Positions 8,734 to 16,618 of a DNA stretch of 64,000 nt are shown piece after piece; position 1 is the stretch's first letter; each line of letters opens with the position of its first letter. Source of the stretch: Streptomyces sp. TLI_146 (lineage in GTDB: Bacteria > Actinomycetota > Actinomycetes > Streptomycetales > Streptomycetaceae); assembly GCF_002846415.1 (NCBI RefSeq), contig NZ_PJMX01000001.1:6386001-6450000 (forward strand). Direction: 5' to 3'. Under the pieces are notes generated by a model. It ran no database searches. It worked only from the letters and a program-made list of their open reading frames with translations, and was not told where the DNA came from. Position numbers and translations under genes: made by a program.

Positions 8734-8763
8734 AGGCAGTCCACGCCCATGCGTGGGCTGCCT
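8734..8763 (+). terminator. Hairpin, copy 2 of a duplicated intergenic spacer
   Basis: Arms 8734-8746 and 8751-8763 pair over 13 bases with one G-T pair and a four-base loop. The right side and following bases (GGGCTGCCTTCC, then CATGTCCGAA) match copy 1 at 8191-8213. Confidence 0.65.
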
Positions 8764-8796
8764 TCCCCATGTCCGAACTGATCAAGGGAGGCAGCT

Positions 8797-9780
8797 ATGT
8801 CTGCCAACGTTGAGTCGATGTTCTCCGTCAGGGAGATGCCCTGGCACCGTGAGGGCCTGGTCCTGGACCAGCACCCCACCACCTGGGCCGAAGCCCGGCA
8901 GCTCGCCGGCCTGACCTGGGACCCGATCACCGAGTCCGTCTACGAGCTGGTCAGCATCGACGGCCACGGCCAGCCGCTGTATCGGCCCATCGAGGGCTGG
9001 CAGCGCATCGCCCGGTCGGACACCAGCGCCACGTTGTGGATCAACCGGGACTCCTACGCGGTCATCGACCACAGAGAGATGGGCGAGATCGTCGAAGCCG
9101 TTCTGAAGCAGCCCAACGTCTCCTGGGAAACCGCCGGCTCCCTCGATGAAGGCCGCTCCGTCTGGTGCCTGGCCCTGCTGGACGAGCCCATCGTCCTGCC
9201 CGGCGACGCGTCCCCGACGCTGCCGTACCTGGCCATCACCAACCGACACGGTCAGCCCGGCGGCTGCACCCTGCGAGCCACCGCGGTTCGCATCGTCTGC
9301 GCCAACACCTTCCGGGCCGCCGAGTTGGAAGGCGACCGCACCGGCACCACCTTCTCGTTCGTGCACAAGCACGGCTGGCGCAACCGCGTCGTCCAAGCCC
9401 GCGAGGCTGTGACTGGCGCTCGTCAGGAGATGCGCGCCTATGAGGCGCTGGCTACCGAGCTGCTCGGCATATCCATCACAGCCCAGCAACGTGAGCTGTT
9501 CGTGCGGGAGTTCATTCCGATGCCGCCCGCCGGCCTGGTCACCGACCGGGTCGCCAGGAACGTTGAGGAAGCCCGAGCGGCCATCCGAGATGTTCTGGCG
9601 TCTCCGACTACTGCTCCGGTCGCTCACACCGCCTACGGGCTCGTGCAGGCCGCAGGCGAGTACCTGGACCACGTCCGACGGTCACGCACCTGGGAAACCA
9701 AGCTCAACCGGACGCTCATCAAGCCGGAGCCGCTGAAGGCTCAGGCGCTGAAGTTGGCGCGGGAAGTGGTAGCTGCCTGA
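8797..9780 (+). CDS. DUF932 domain protein (phage/plasmid-like)
   Basis: A 327-residue protein; GGGAGG lies upstream of the ATG at 8797. It has the usual DUF932 order: the N-terminal MPWHREGLVL block, the central LPYLAITNRHGQPGGCTLRA segment with CANTFRAAE, and a helical C-terminal half. Family members are common on phages, plasmids and integrative elements; their biochemical role is not established. Length is normal. A strong terminator follows, so it ends the run of mobile-element genes begun at 3542. Confidence 0.85.
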   Translation: MSANVESMFSVREMPWHREGLVLDQHPTTWAEARQLAGLTWDPITESVYELVSIDGHGQPLYRPIEGWQRIARSDTSATLWINRDSYAVIDHREMGEIVEAVLKQPNVSWETAGSLDEGRSVWCLALLDEPIVLPGDASPTLPYLAITNRHGQPGGCTLRATAVRIVCANTFRAAELEGDRTGTTFSFVHKHGWRNRVVQAREAVTGARQEMRAYEALATELLGISITAQQRELFVREFIPMPPAGLVTDRVARNVEEARAAIRDVLASPTTAPVAHTAYGLVQAAGEYLDHVRRSRTWETKLNRTLIKPEPLKAQALKLAREVVAA

Positions 9781-9795
9781 CCGCACTCACCGACA

Positions 9796-9827
9796 GGGGT
9801 GCACAGCTTGCGCTGTGTACCCCTTTT
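9796..9827 (+). terminator. Intrinsic terminator
   Basis: A 12-base stem (9796-9807 with 9812-9823, one G-T pair) with a four-base loop is followed by TTTT. It closes the DUF932 transcript. Confidence 0.85.
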
Positions 9828-9851
9828 CACTTTTAACCCTGGAGAAAAGCC

Positions 9852-10091
9852 ATGACGTTTGAAAAACAAGACATCAAGAAGTATCAGGAGCTCTGCAAGG
9901 ACTATTTCAACGAGGAAGTGACCGAGAGTGCAGCCATCGAAGAACTCAACAGTCTCATGTTCCTGGTGAACCTTGTCTATCACCCTCAAATCAAGCAAAA
10001 GCTCGCTGAGGTAGTCGCGGCAGAAGAAAAAGCCAAGACTGGACAACATGAGCAATTAGGGCAATTATCAAAAGACGATGGAGTGAAGTGA
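9852..10091 (+). CDS. Small helical hypothetical protein, low GC
   Basis: A 79-residue protein preceded by TGGAGAAA. It is rich in Lys, Glu and Gln (MTFEKQDIKKYQELCKDYF) and probably all-helical. Its codon use is markedly more AT-rich than that of the genes to its left and resembles the recombinase that follows, suggesting the pair arrived together. It may be a small accessory or recombination-directionality factor, but that is inference from position only. Confidence 0.55.
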   Translation: MTFEKQDIKKYQELCKDYFNEEVTESAAIEELNSLMFLVNLVYHPQIKQKLAEVVAAEEKAKTGQHEQLGQLSKDDGVK

Positions 10092-10144
10092 TGCCGGTCA
10101 CCCACCCATCCGTTCGCCTCGCAGGTTAATGGAGGACCTTATGG

Positions 10145-11926
10145 ATGCCGCACGATTACATCAAAGCCCGAGCTGCCGCACTAGCCAAAGCCGCCCAACC
10201 GCCACGCATTGAGCTCTGGGTTGATTACGCCAGAAAGTCTACTGTCGGCTTGGAACGTCAGGCCTTATCGATCCCCTCGCAGATCGAGCAGATGAACGCT
10301 GCCTTTCCAGACCTTCCCAGATTCGGCAAGCCGGTCACCGAGAGTAAGAGCGCATTCAAGCCAGGCAGAAAGAAGTTCAACTGGATCATCGAACGCGTTG
10401 AGGCAGGCGAGATATCCGGCATCATCTCCTGGCATCCCAACCGACTTTCTCGGAACATGGAAGATGCATCGACGATCGTACGCTTGGTTGGGGCTGGCAA
10501 GTTAGATCTCAAATTTGTGACGTTCACGTTCGAGAAGACACCCGAAGGTCTCATGCTTCTTCGAACTATGTTGTCACAGGGGCAATATGAGTCTGAAAGG
10601 TTAGCCCGAGACGTTAGGCGTGGCACCGACAAGAAGGCTGAGCAGGGGTGGTATCCCGGTCCGGTGCCACTCGGCTACAACACGGATGGAGACAGAAAGA
10701 AGAAAGGATCTCGAACGATCGTAGAGGATCAGGCCAGACTGCCGATCATCGAGCGTGGCATGGCTTACGCGCTTACCGGAAACTACACCACAGCTGAGCT
10801 TCGGCGTCTCATGGCCGAGGAGTGGGGCTTAACGATCCGCGAAACTGAAAAACGCCCAAGTAGGCCAATTGGCTACGGAGGTGTATGGGCGATGCTGCGA
10901 AACGTTTTTTACACCGGACACTTCATCTGGAATGGCGAACTCCGCCAAGGTAGCCATAAGGCCGTCATCAGCCTAGATCAGTATGAGCGGCTTCAAGAAA
11001 TTTTTCGAGGTCACACCTCAGGAGACACGCGCCGGCTGGTCACGCGGGCGTACGTGAAATTCTCCGGAATCCTAAACTGCGGCAGATGCGGCCGGGTGGT
11101 GACCTGCACCGAGAAGCGTAAGTACTATGCGACGACCAACCGAGAAGCCATCTATGTCTACTACCACTGCTCCCGAAACTCACGCCGACGCTGCGCCGAG
11201 CGCCCCATCAGTGAGCCCAAGCTTGTTAGCGCCATCCTGGAGGCCCTATCGAGCTACCGTTTGATCTCCGAGTTCCGCGACATGGCATACGACGTTCTGA
11301 TTAAGGACTTCCGATCCAAGCGTCAAGGCCAGGCCGCCGAGCTTGAAGGGCAAAAGGCGGAGCTCCTTTCTCTCGAAAAGAAAGACCGGGGCCTGGTGGA
11401 GATGCGGGCCTCGGGTGAGATCGACCGTGATGACTACAAGCTCTACCATGGCGGGTATAAAAAGCGCATGGCTCAGCTGAAACGGTTAGTCGGGCGGCCC
11501 GCGGAGCTCGATTGGAGCAAGTTAGTCGGGTCGATCAAGGCAATCCACTTCGCGGCAAGTCTTCGGGAGCCGTTCCTCCAGGCCGACGGGGTTGCCCAGC
11601 GCCGCCTACTGATCGAACTTGCCGATAAGGTGGTGATCGAACGTGGAAAAGTGCTTATTGAAGCCAAAAAGTGGCTTCGCCCTCTCGGTGATTCCTTCCT
11701 CCTTCGCGAAGCTAACTACGAGCTTGATCGAACCTCTGATTTTGGCTCTACTAAGCAAAAAGCGGAGACTTTTGCCTCCGCCTTTTCGCTCTGGTACGCG
11801 AGAGTAAACACTATGGCAGACCTTATTGAAGAAGAAGTCAAGAGTGGGAGAACGGTTCATGCGGAGGTAAGGTTGCCCGCAGAATTGCAAGCTCGACTTG
11901 ATGCACTGCGGCAGCCTGAAAGATAG
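10145..11926 (+). CDS. Large serine recombinase
   Basis: A 593-residue protein; GGAGG precedes two possible ATGs and only the one at 10145 is in frame. The N-terminal resolvase domain contains WVDYARKSTVGLERQALSIP, where the serine of RKST is the likely nucleophile, and HPNRLSRN. The recombinase domain and zinc ribbon follow (CGRCGRVVTC, then YYHCSRNSRRRC). A charged coiled-coil stretch lies near residues 395-450. Family members cut and rejoin DNA at att sites for integration or excision. GC content is lower than the surroundings, so it was probably acquired from another source. Confidence 0.9.
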   Translation: MPHDYIKARAAALAKAAQPPRIELWVDYARKSTVGLERQALSIPSQIEQMNAAFPDLPRFGKPVTESKSAFKPGRKKFNWIIERVEAGEISGIISWHPNRLSRNMEDASTIVRLVGAGKLDLKFVTFTFEKTPEGLMLLRTMLSQGQYESERLARDVRRGTDKKAEQGWYPGPVPLGYNTDGDRKKKGSRTIVEDQARLPIIERGMAYALTGNYTTAELRRLMAEEWGLTIRETEKRPSRPIGYGGVWAMLRNVFYTGHFIWNGELRQGSHKAVISLDQYERLQEIFRGHTSGDTRRLVTRAYVKFSGILNCGRCGRVVTCTEKRKYYATTNREAIYVYYHCSRNSRRRCAERPISEPKLVSAILEALSSYRLISEFRDMAYDVLIKDFRSKRQGQAAELEGQKAELLSLEKKDRGLVEMRASGEIDRDDYKLYHGGYKKRMAQLKRLVGRPAELDWSKLVGSIKAIHFAASLREPFLQADGVAQRRLLIELADKVVIERGKVLIEAKKWLRPLGDSFLLREANYELDRTSDFGSTKQKAETFASAFSLWYARVNTMADLIEEEVKSGRTVHAEVRLPAELQARLDALRQPER

Positions 11927-11992
11927 CTAGGAGCGTCTGCCTCTAGTTAGAGGACCCCGGTTCCCGGTCCGAGAGGATTTTGTCCAGCATCT

Positions 11993-12226
11993 TCAGGGCG
12001 ATGTCTTGTAGCGCTTGCTTAACCATGCCTGGCTCGGGGCGGTAAATATTGGAACTCCCGCACGCGTGGCAAGTGCTAGTGCGTAATAGAGAAGATCGGG
12101 ATCGTCGAAACCATCGACATCTATCTGTATGCCAGTTCCAGCCTCTTGGGCGGCTAGTACATCACCTATCCATTCGGGTAGCCGCTCGTCCAACTCCAGC
12201 AGAGCGGCGTGATCGAACTCTTTCAT
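11993..12226 (-). CDS. Small hypothetical protein
   Basis: A 77-residue protein read leftwards from the ATG at 12226, with TGGAG just upstream; a GTG four codons earlier is an alternative. It begins MKEFDHAALLELDERLPEWI and has the look of a compact acidic helical/alpha-beta protein, with DPDLLYYALALATRAGVPIF suggesting a helix-strand unit. It is convergent with the recombinase gene. No family recognised. Confidence 0.5.
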   Translation of the reverse strand: MKEFDHAALLELDERLPEWIGDVLAAQEAGTGIQIDVDGFDDPDLLYYALALATRAGVPIFTAPSQAWLSKRYKTSP

Positions 12227-12325
12227 GGGAATCTCCACTTATTTTATTAACTATTGCGCGACTTTAGATTGAGTGCAAGCGCAAGCTGAAAACATGTCTG
12301 TGTGGACTAGCTGCCGCTCAATAAC

Positions 12326-12361
12326 AACTGACCCCCGAGCAGGCCTGCTCGGGGGTCAGTT
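12326..12361. terminator. 36-base perfect palindrome, probable bidirectional terminator
   Basis: Bases 12326-12343 are the exact reverse complement of 12344-12361, with CCCCCGAG in each arm. It lies between two leftward genes, about 65 bases from the lsr2 stop and 100 bases before the next gene's start. It could also be a protein-binding site. Confidence 0.7.
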
Positions 12362-12391
12362 CGACCAGCGTCGTGGGTCGCACCAGAAAGT

Positions 12392-12420
12392 GGCCTCCCG
12401 CCTGGGCCAGGCGGGAGGCC
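12392..12420 (-). terminator. Terminator hairpin after lsr2
   Basis: A 14-base stem (12392-12405 with 12407-12420) begins six bases beyond the lsr2 stop codon. The pairing is perfect and GC-rich with no T run. Confidence 0.75.
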
Positions 12421-12426
12421 CTGAAC

Positions 12427-12762
12427 CTACTTGCTAGCGTTCTCGTAGGCTTCGCGAATATCAGCCGGCACTCGGCCGCGGTCGTTGATCTCGTAGCCCT
12501 TCTCCTTGGCCCAGGCCCGAATCTTTGCGGTGTCCTGGTTGCCGCCGGTCGGGCGGGAAGCGGTGGACTTTCCTCGGCTGCCGCGGACTCGTCGCCCGGC
12601 CTTGGTGAAGGGTGCCACCGCCTCCAGAAGCTTGTCGTAGCTCTCCGGGCCGAGGTCGATCTCATAGGCAACGCCGTCGATAACGAGCGAGTGCGTTGTG
12701 GCCTCAGCGGTTTCTTCGCCCGTGAGGTCGTCTGTGTAGATAGTTACGATCTTCTGTGCCAT
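12427..12762 (-). CDS. Lsr2-family nucleoid-associated protein
   Basis: A 111-residue protein of normal Lsr2 length. The N-terminal strand-rich dimerisation domain opens MAQKIVTIYTDDLTGEE. A basic linker follows, and the C-terminal DNA-binding domain contains the family pattern TAKIRAWAKEKGYEINDRGRVPADI, where the GR pair enters the minor groove. Lsr2 coats AT-rich, usually foreign, DNA and silences transcription. Located on a mobile element next to AT-richer cargo, it may help hide the element from the host or silence its own genes; that role is inference. Confidence 0.92.
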   Translation of the reverse strand: MAQKIVTIYTDDLTGEETAEATTHSLVIDGVAYEIDLGPESYDKLLEAVAPFTKAGRRVRGSRGKSTASRPTGGNQDTAKIRAWAKEKGYEINDRGRVPADIREAYENASK

Positions 12763-12845
12763 GCGAAGGATTCTAGAGACACCGCACCGGCTCTGACGTC
12801 TCCAGCAGTGTGCTTCGCCCTCACCATCAAGGCACTCGGGTCCGA

Positions 12846-14021
12846 TCAGGCGGCGCCGATGCGCTGAGAGAACCTACGTAGTCCTGGGATCTCCCCGTTG
12901 AGCGCTGCGAGCTCGGAGGCGATGGCTCGGACCTTCGGCCGGCGAGCCTCTTCCGGTGCAAACCGCTCCAGGGCGCGCAACGCAGAGAAGGCTCGGTCCG
13001 GCTCGCCCAGGTCTCGCCAGACCCTCGCGATGTCCATGCAGGTGCGGCCGCGCCGCTCTGCGTTCGGGAGCCTCCGCAAGTCGATCTTGCTGGCGTAGCC
13101 AAGGGCCTGGTCGTCCTCGCCCAGTGCGTGGTGCACCGAGACTCGGAAGACCTTGGTCTGGTCGAGGCCGAAGACGCCGGGGATGTAGAGCTTTTGGGCT
13201 GCGGTTTCCTTGCGAGTGGCTGTCTCCTCCGCCTCGCCGATGAAGGCCAGGGCCTGTCCACGCCAACCGGCCTGAGCCGCGCTGTAGCTGGCGGTCAGTA
13301 GGAGCGTGCCGCGCATGGCCAGTTGATCCGGACCATGGTCGAGTCGTGCTGCTGCCTGTTCAAGGTGGTCGATCGCGGCTTGGTACTCCCCAGCGCGACG
13401 CATGGTGATGGCCATGGCGTGCGCGGCCTCGCCCATCACGACGGGATTACCTGACCGTGCCGCCGCACCGCCTGCTCGGTCGGCTGCGATCCACGAGTAC
13501 CCCTGATAGTTCTTGATGGCTAGCTGCGCCAGGAGCACATACGCCCGGGCTGCAACGTCGTGCGCCTGGGAGGCCAGGGACCCCGAGATCAGCGAGGGCA
13601 GCGTTTCGCCCAGCTCGGTGTAGTGCGCCTCCTGGAACAGGTTCCGTGCTTGGGAAAGAGAGGCGGAGAGCGCTTCGCGCGACGCTGGCCGTGACTCGGG
13701 AAGGTTGAAGAGCGCACGCTCGACCAGGTCCTTCGGCTCGGTCGCTGCGGCAGAAGCAGGCAGGACGGCGGCGACACCTACGCCCAGCCCCAGGGTCAGC
13801 ATTGTTCGGCGGTGCACGTCGTCCCTTTCCAGTCCCACGTCGTCCCTGGACAGCTCCAGGAGATCGCACAGCGCGGCGAGAGTCACGCCATCCGGAATGA
13901 TCTTGCCGGTCTCCACCCGGGATACCCACGATGCCGAGTAGCCCACTGACGCGCCGACCCCGTCTTGGGACAGTCGTTTTATCAGTCGTGCGCGCCTCAG
14001 TACCTCGCCTAACGCGGTCAT
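12846..14021 (-). CDS. XRE-family HTH regulator with TPR-like region
   Basis: A 391-residue protein. The start is set at the ATG at 14021 because the frame beyond it lies in intergenic DNA and lacks domain character. Residues about 1-65 form a helix-turn-helix (LGEVLRRARLIKRLSQDGVGASVGYSASWVSRVETGK). A hydrophobic stretch with alanines follows (TLGLGVGVAAVLPASAAA), then a long helical region with TPR-like repeats. Proteins of this build are widespread Streptomyces regulators with unknown signals. It is divergent from the DUF6879 gene group and an operator-like palindrome lies between, so it may repress that group. Confidence 0.8.
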   Translation of the reverse strand: MTALGEVLRRARLIKRLSQDGVGASVGYSASWVSRVETGKIIPDGVTLAALCDLLELSRDDVGLERDDVHRRTMLTLGLGVGVAAVLPASAAATEPKDLVERALFNLPESRPASREALSASLSQARNLFQEAHYTELGETLPSLISGSLASQAHDVAARAYVLLAQLAIKNYQGYSWIAADRAGGAAARSGNPVVMGEAAHAMAITMRRAGEYQAAIDHLEQAAARLDHGPDQLAMRGTLLLTASYSAAQAGWRGQALAFIGEAEETATRKETAAQKLYIPGVFGLDQTKVFRVSVHHALGEDDQALGYASKIDLRRLPNAERRGRTCMDIARVWRDLGEPDRAFSALRALERFAPEEARRPKVRAIASELAALNGEIPGLRRFSQRIGAA

Positions 14022-14043
14022 GGCACACAGTTTGCCGATCCAG

Positions 14044-14056
14044 GCACAGGTTGTGC
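14044..14056. promoter_or_regulatory. Operator-like palindrome between divergent genes
   Basis: GCACA and TGTGC flank a three-base spacer, 23 bases upstream of the regulator start codon. A similar half-site CACA occurs at 14024-14028. The position suits autoregulation. Confidence 0.4.
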
Positions 14057-14149
14057 AGACCGTCGGCGGGACGTAGTCCGGACGGTCCAGCAGGTTTTGA
14101 CTGGTACCACGCGCAAGAACGCGCAACCGGCTTGCTACGGGAGGGAATC

Positions 14150-14461
14150 ATGGACCTAGAGTTCGTCGGGATCGACCCCAACACCGGCGGGGGTGGCTCG
14201 CCGACGGTGTGGATCGAGGACGAGGCGGCGGAGATCGTCGTACAGGGCTGGAAGGCCGACGCCCGACTGGAGGCCACGATCTGCGGCACCGACTGGGTCC
14301 CGGGGCACACGCGGGGCATACCCGACCACGAGGCCGTCGTACGGATTCCCGTGCGCATGGTGCCGATCTTGAGGGAGGCTTGCGATGTCGCAGAACGTGC
14401 CGGACTTCACCGCCCTGCTAAGGAGCGCACGGCGGAGCGCGGTCCACTTGGAGATGCGTGA
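14150..14461 (+). CDS. Hypothetical protein upstream of DUF6879
   Basis: A 103-residue protein with GGGAGGGA just upstream of the ATG at 14150. It opens MDLEFVGIDPNTGGGGSPTVW, a pattern I know from short Streptomyces proteins encoded next to DUF6879 and HTH genes. A strand-rich middle (TVWIEDEAAEIVVQGW) and a charged tail follow. Its last 77 bases overlap the next gene in another frame, implying translational coupling. Function unknown. Confidence 0.65.
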   Translation: MDLEFVGIDPNTGGGGSPTVWIEDEAAEIVVQGWKADARLEATICGTDWVPGHTRGIPDHEAVVRIPVRMVPILREACDVAERAGLHRPAKERTAERGPLGDA

Positions 14462-14915
14462 CGCCTACGGCGTCGGTGACGAAGCAGAGGAGTTCGAACA
14501 GTTCAAGCTCACCGGCACGGTCGACCTCGACCCGACGGCATCGTGGTGGCCCGAATGGCTGGGCCTCGTGAAGGAGACGGTTGGTCGAGGTGTCGTCATG
14601 CGCCGAGCCCGGATTGTCTCGGAGCCGGTCACGGACTACATCCGGTGGGAGCACGCCGTCACGCCCCTGAACCTCGATGCCGGCGAGCAGGTCCGCTGGC
14701 TCCCCCGCCGGAAGGCCTCGAACATCGCACTACCCGGCAACGACCTCTGGCTGATCGACGACCGCCTCGTGCTGTTCCACTTCTTCACTGGTGACGGCAA
14801 CTGGGCTGACCCGGGCTTCGAGTTCAACGAGGACCCCGCGACGGTCAAGATGGTCGCCGCAGCGTTCGAGACGGTTTGGAATCGGGCCACGCCCCACGAG
14901 AAGTACATCGTCTGA
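14385..14915 (+). CDS. DUF6879 family protein
   Basis: A 176-residue protein of normal family length. Typical landmarks are the N-terminal AVHLEMRDAYGVGDEAEEFE, then SWWPEWLGLVKETVGRGVVMRRARIVSEPVTDYIRWEH, and the C-terminal NDLWLIDDRLVLFHFFTGDG. Family members are encoded beside XRE/DUF5753 regulators throughout Streptomyces; some such pairs have been compared with toxin-antitoxin modules, but the biochemical activity is not known to me. The start overlaps the preceding gene and the XRE gene follows after 15 bases. Confidence 0.82.
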   Translation: MSQNVPDFTALLRSARRSAVHLEMRDAYGVGDEAEEFEQFKLTGTVDLDPTASWWPEWLGLVKETVGRGVVMRRARIVSEPVTDYIRWEHAVTPLNLDAGEQVRWLPRRKASNIALPGNDLWLIDDRLVLFHFFTGDGNWADPGFEFNEDPATVKMVAAAFETVWNRATPHEKYIV

Positions 14916-14930
14916 CCGCGCAGCACCTCC

Positions 14931-15776
14931 ATGCCCACCTCTCCCTCATCCAGCGCCCAGGCAGCCCGCGAGGCGCTTGCTGCGCGCTTGCAGCACCTGC
15001 GCAGGGACGCCAGCCTCACTGGGAAGGAACTCTCCGCCCGGTGCGGCTGGCATCCGGCGAAAACCACCCGCATCCAACGAGCCAAGATCGCCCCGTCCGA
15101 TGCGGACATCCGGGCGTGGTGTGCCGCCTGCGGCGCTGACGGCCAGGCGGCTGACCTCATCGCCACTGCCCGCGCCGTTGACTCGATGTATCTGGAGTGG
15201 CGCCGTCTGCACAGCGACGGCATGAGGCGCGTCCAGGAGGACTGGTACACGCTGCACGAGCAGGCCGGCATGTGCCGCACCTACGTCTCCAACGTCGTTC
15301 CGGGGTTCTTCCAGACCCCTGCCTACGCCACGGCTCTGATGCAGTCCATTACCGACTTTCAGGGCACGCCGAACGACGTCGCCGATGCCGTGGCCGCCCG
15401 TGTTGCCCGCAGCCGGTTCCTCTACGAAGGCGCTCACCGCTTCGTTGTGCTCATGGAGGAGTGGGTGCTTCGCTCCCGGGTCGGTGATCCCGAGACGATG
15501 GCCGGCCAGCTGGACCACCTGATGACCGTCATGCGACTGCCGTCCGTTTCGCTCGGCATCATTCCGTTCACTGCGCAGCGCGCTGTCTGGCCGCTGGAGG
15601 CGTTCTACGCCTTCGACGCCCGCATCCTCGTGGAAACCCTGACGGCGGAGATCAACGTCGTCCAACCGCGGGAACTTGCTGATTACCGCAAGGCCTTCGC
15701 GGCGCTGTCGAAGATGGCCGTCTACGGCGACCCTGCACGCTCGCTGATCCGTGCGGCGATCGACGCCTTGAACTAG
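14931..15776 (+). CDS. HTH regulator with DUF5753 (Scr1-type)
   Basis: A 281-residue protein. The N-terminal helix-turn-helix (LRRDASLTGKELSARCGWHPAKTTRIQ) binds DNA. The C-terminal domain from about residue 95 shows the DUF5753 landmarks YVSNVVPGFFQTPAYA, VARSRFLYEGAHRFVVLMEEWVLRSRVG and IIPFTAQRAVWPLEAFYAFD. In Scr1-like proteins this domain partners a small protein from the neighbouring gene. It follows DUF6879 closely, so the two probably form one functional pair. It is not accompanied by the usual DUF397 gene. Confidence 0.85.
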   Translation: MPTSPSSSAQAAREALAARLQHLRRDASLTGKELSARCGWHPAKTTRIQRAKIAPSDADIRAWCAACGADGQAADLIATARAVDSMYLEWRRLHSDGMRRVQEDWYTLHEQAGMCRTYVSNVVPGFFQTPAYATALMQSITDFQGTPNDVADAVAARVARSRFLYEGAHRFVVLMEEWVLRSRVGDPETMAGQLDHLMTVMRLPSVSLGIIPFTAQRAVWPLEAFYAFDARILVETLTAEINVVQPRELADYRKAFAALSKMAVYGDPARSLIRAAIDALN

Positions 15777-15944
15777 CTCCGCAATAACACGCAACTTCGT
15801 TGAGGCCGCCTTCCCCGGTTCCCTACGGTGAGGACACGCCGCTCGGTCCCCCCAAGCAGGACCGGGCGATACCCACCTCACCAGCTGGCCTCCGGCGACC
15901 CTGCCGTTGGCGGTCGGCTGCCCATGCATCGAGGAGCACTCCTC

Positions 15945-16295
15945 ATGAACATCATGGCGACTGAGACCGAAATGGCGCTCAAGACGAGACCGCTAACCAA
16001 GCAGAGCGCCCTCCCTAAGCGCGAGCCGCAGCAGAGCCCGATCCACTCGGAGCCCGTTTCCCAGGAACGTGCTCAGGCTGCGTACACCAGTCTCTACACC
16101 GCCCTGCTGGCGGTCGGCGTGAATCTCCGCCACATGAGCTTGAAGGCCGGCGCCCTGGAGCACCCGGTACTCACCCTTGGCCCGTGTGACATCCCGGCCG
16201 CTGAACGGCTGACCAGGGCTCTGGAACGTCACTGGCCGGGAGAGCCGGCCACCGGCAGTCAGGCGGAGAAGGGGTCGCCTGAGGAGGGGGCGTGA
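15945..16295 (+). CDS. Hypothetical protein
   Basis: A 116-residue protein starting at the ATG at 15945, with GAGGAGC upstream; the frame further left is non-coding in character. The first 45 residues are polar and probably disordered. The rest forms a small alpha/beta block (AAYTSLYTALLAVGVNLRHMSL, then HPVLTLGPCDIPAAERLTRALE). The stop overlaps the next start as GTGA. Small proteins of this kind follow HTH/DUF6879 pairs in Streptomyces elements. Function unknown. Confidence 0.6.
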   Translation: MNIMATETEMALKTRPLTKQSALPKREPQQSPIHSEPVSQERAQAAYTSLYTALLAVGVNLRHMSLKAGALEHPVLTLGPCDIPAAERLTRALERHWPGEPATGSQAEKGSPEEGA

Positions 16296-16534
16296 CGGCG
16301 CCCAAGGGGCCCGTGGAAGCGCACACACGGTGGGCCCCGCCGCCCGCAGGAACAGCACCTCAGCGCAGGACCCCTGACCAGATGAAGGTGGGGGACTACG
16401 TCTTCCTTAACGGGTCCTACCACCGGGTGTCAGACCTTCGCGGTAGGGGCGGCCGCACGGGGCGCGTGCTTGTACTCGAAGGCCGCGGACTCTGGGTGAT
16501 GACCACCACTCGCCTCATCTATCGGCCCATTTAG
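16292..16534 (+). CDS. Small basic hypothetical protein
   Basis: An 80-residue protein whose GTG start overlaps the preceding stop by four bases, so it is translated by coupling. The first 25 residues are proline-rich. The remainder is a compact beta-type segment (MKVGDYVFLNGSYHRVSDLRGRGGRTGRVLVLEG) that resembles an SH3-like barrel with a basic surface. DNA or RNA binding is possible but unproved. Confidence 0.6.
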   Translation: MTAPKGPVEAHTRWAPPPAGTAPQRRTPDQMKVGDYVFLNGSYHRVSDLRGRGGRTGRVLVLEGRGLWVMTTTRLIYRPI

Positions 16535-16548
16535 ACGCCCAGACCTCG

Positions 16549-16560
16549 GGAAACGTTTCC
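16549..16560. promoter_or_regulatory. Perfect 12-base palindrome GGAAACGTTTCC
   Basis: The palindrome lies 15 bases after the preceding stop and about 60 bases before the next start. AACGTT-centred palindromes are typical of LacI-family operators, but no LacI gene is in the window and chance is possible. Confidence 0.3.
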
Positions 16561-16618
16561 GTTCTTCGAGGGTGCGGAGCGTCGAGTCCAGCCCCAACCA
16601 CGTTGCAGGTTAGGGCGA

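Noticed and set aside
13447..14358. 303-codon leftward frame across the XRE gene and its upstream region
   Set aside because: Overlaps two genes with recognised domains and has no domain itself.
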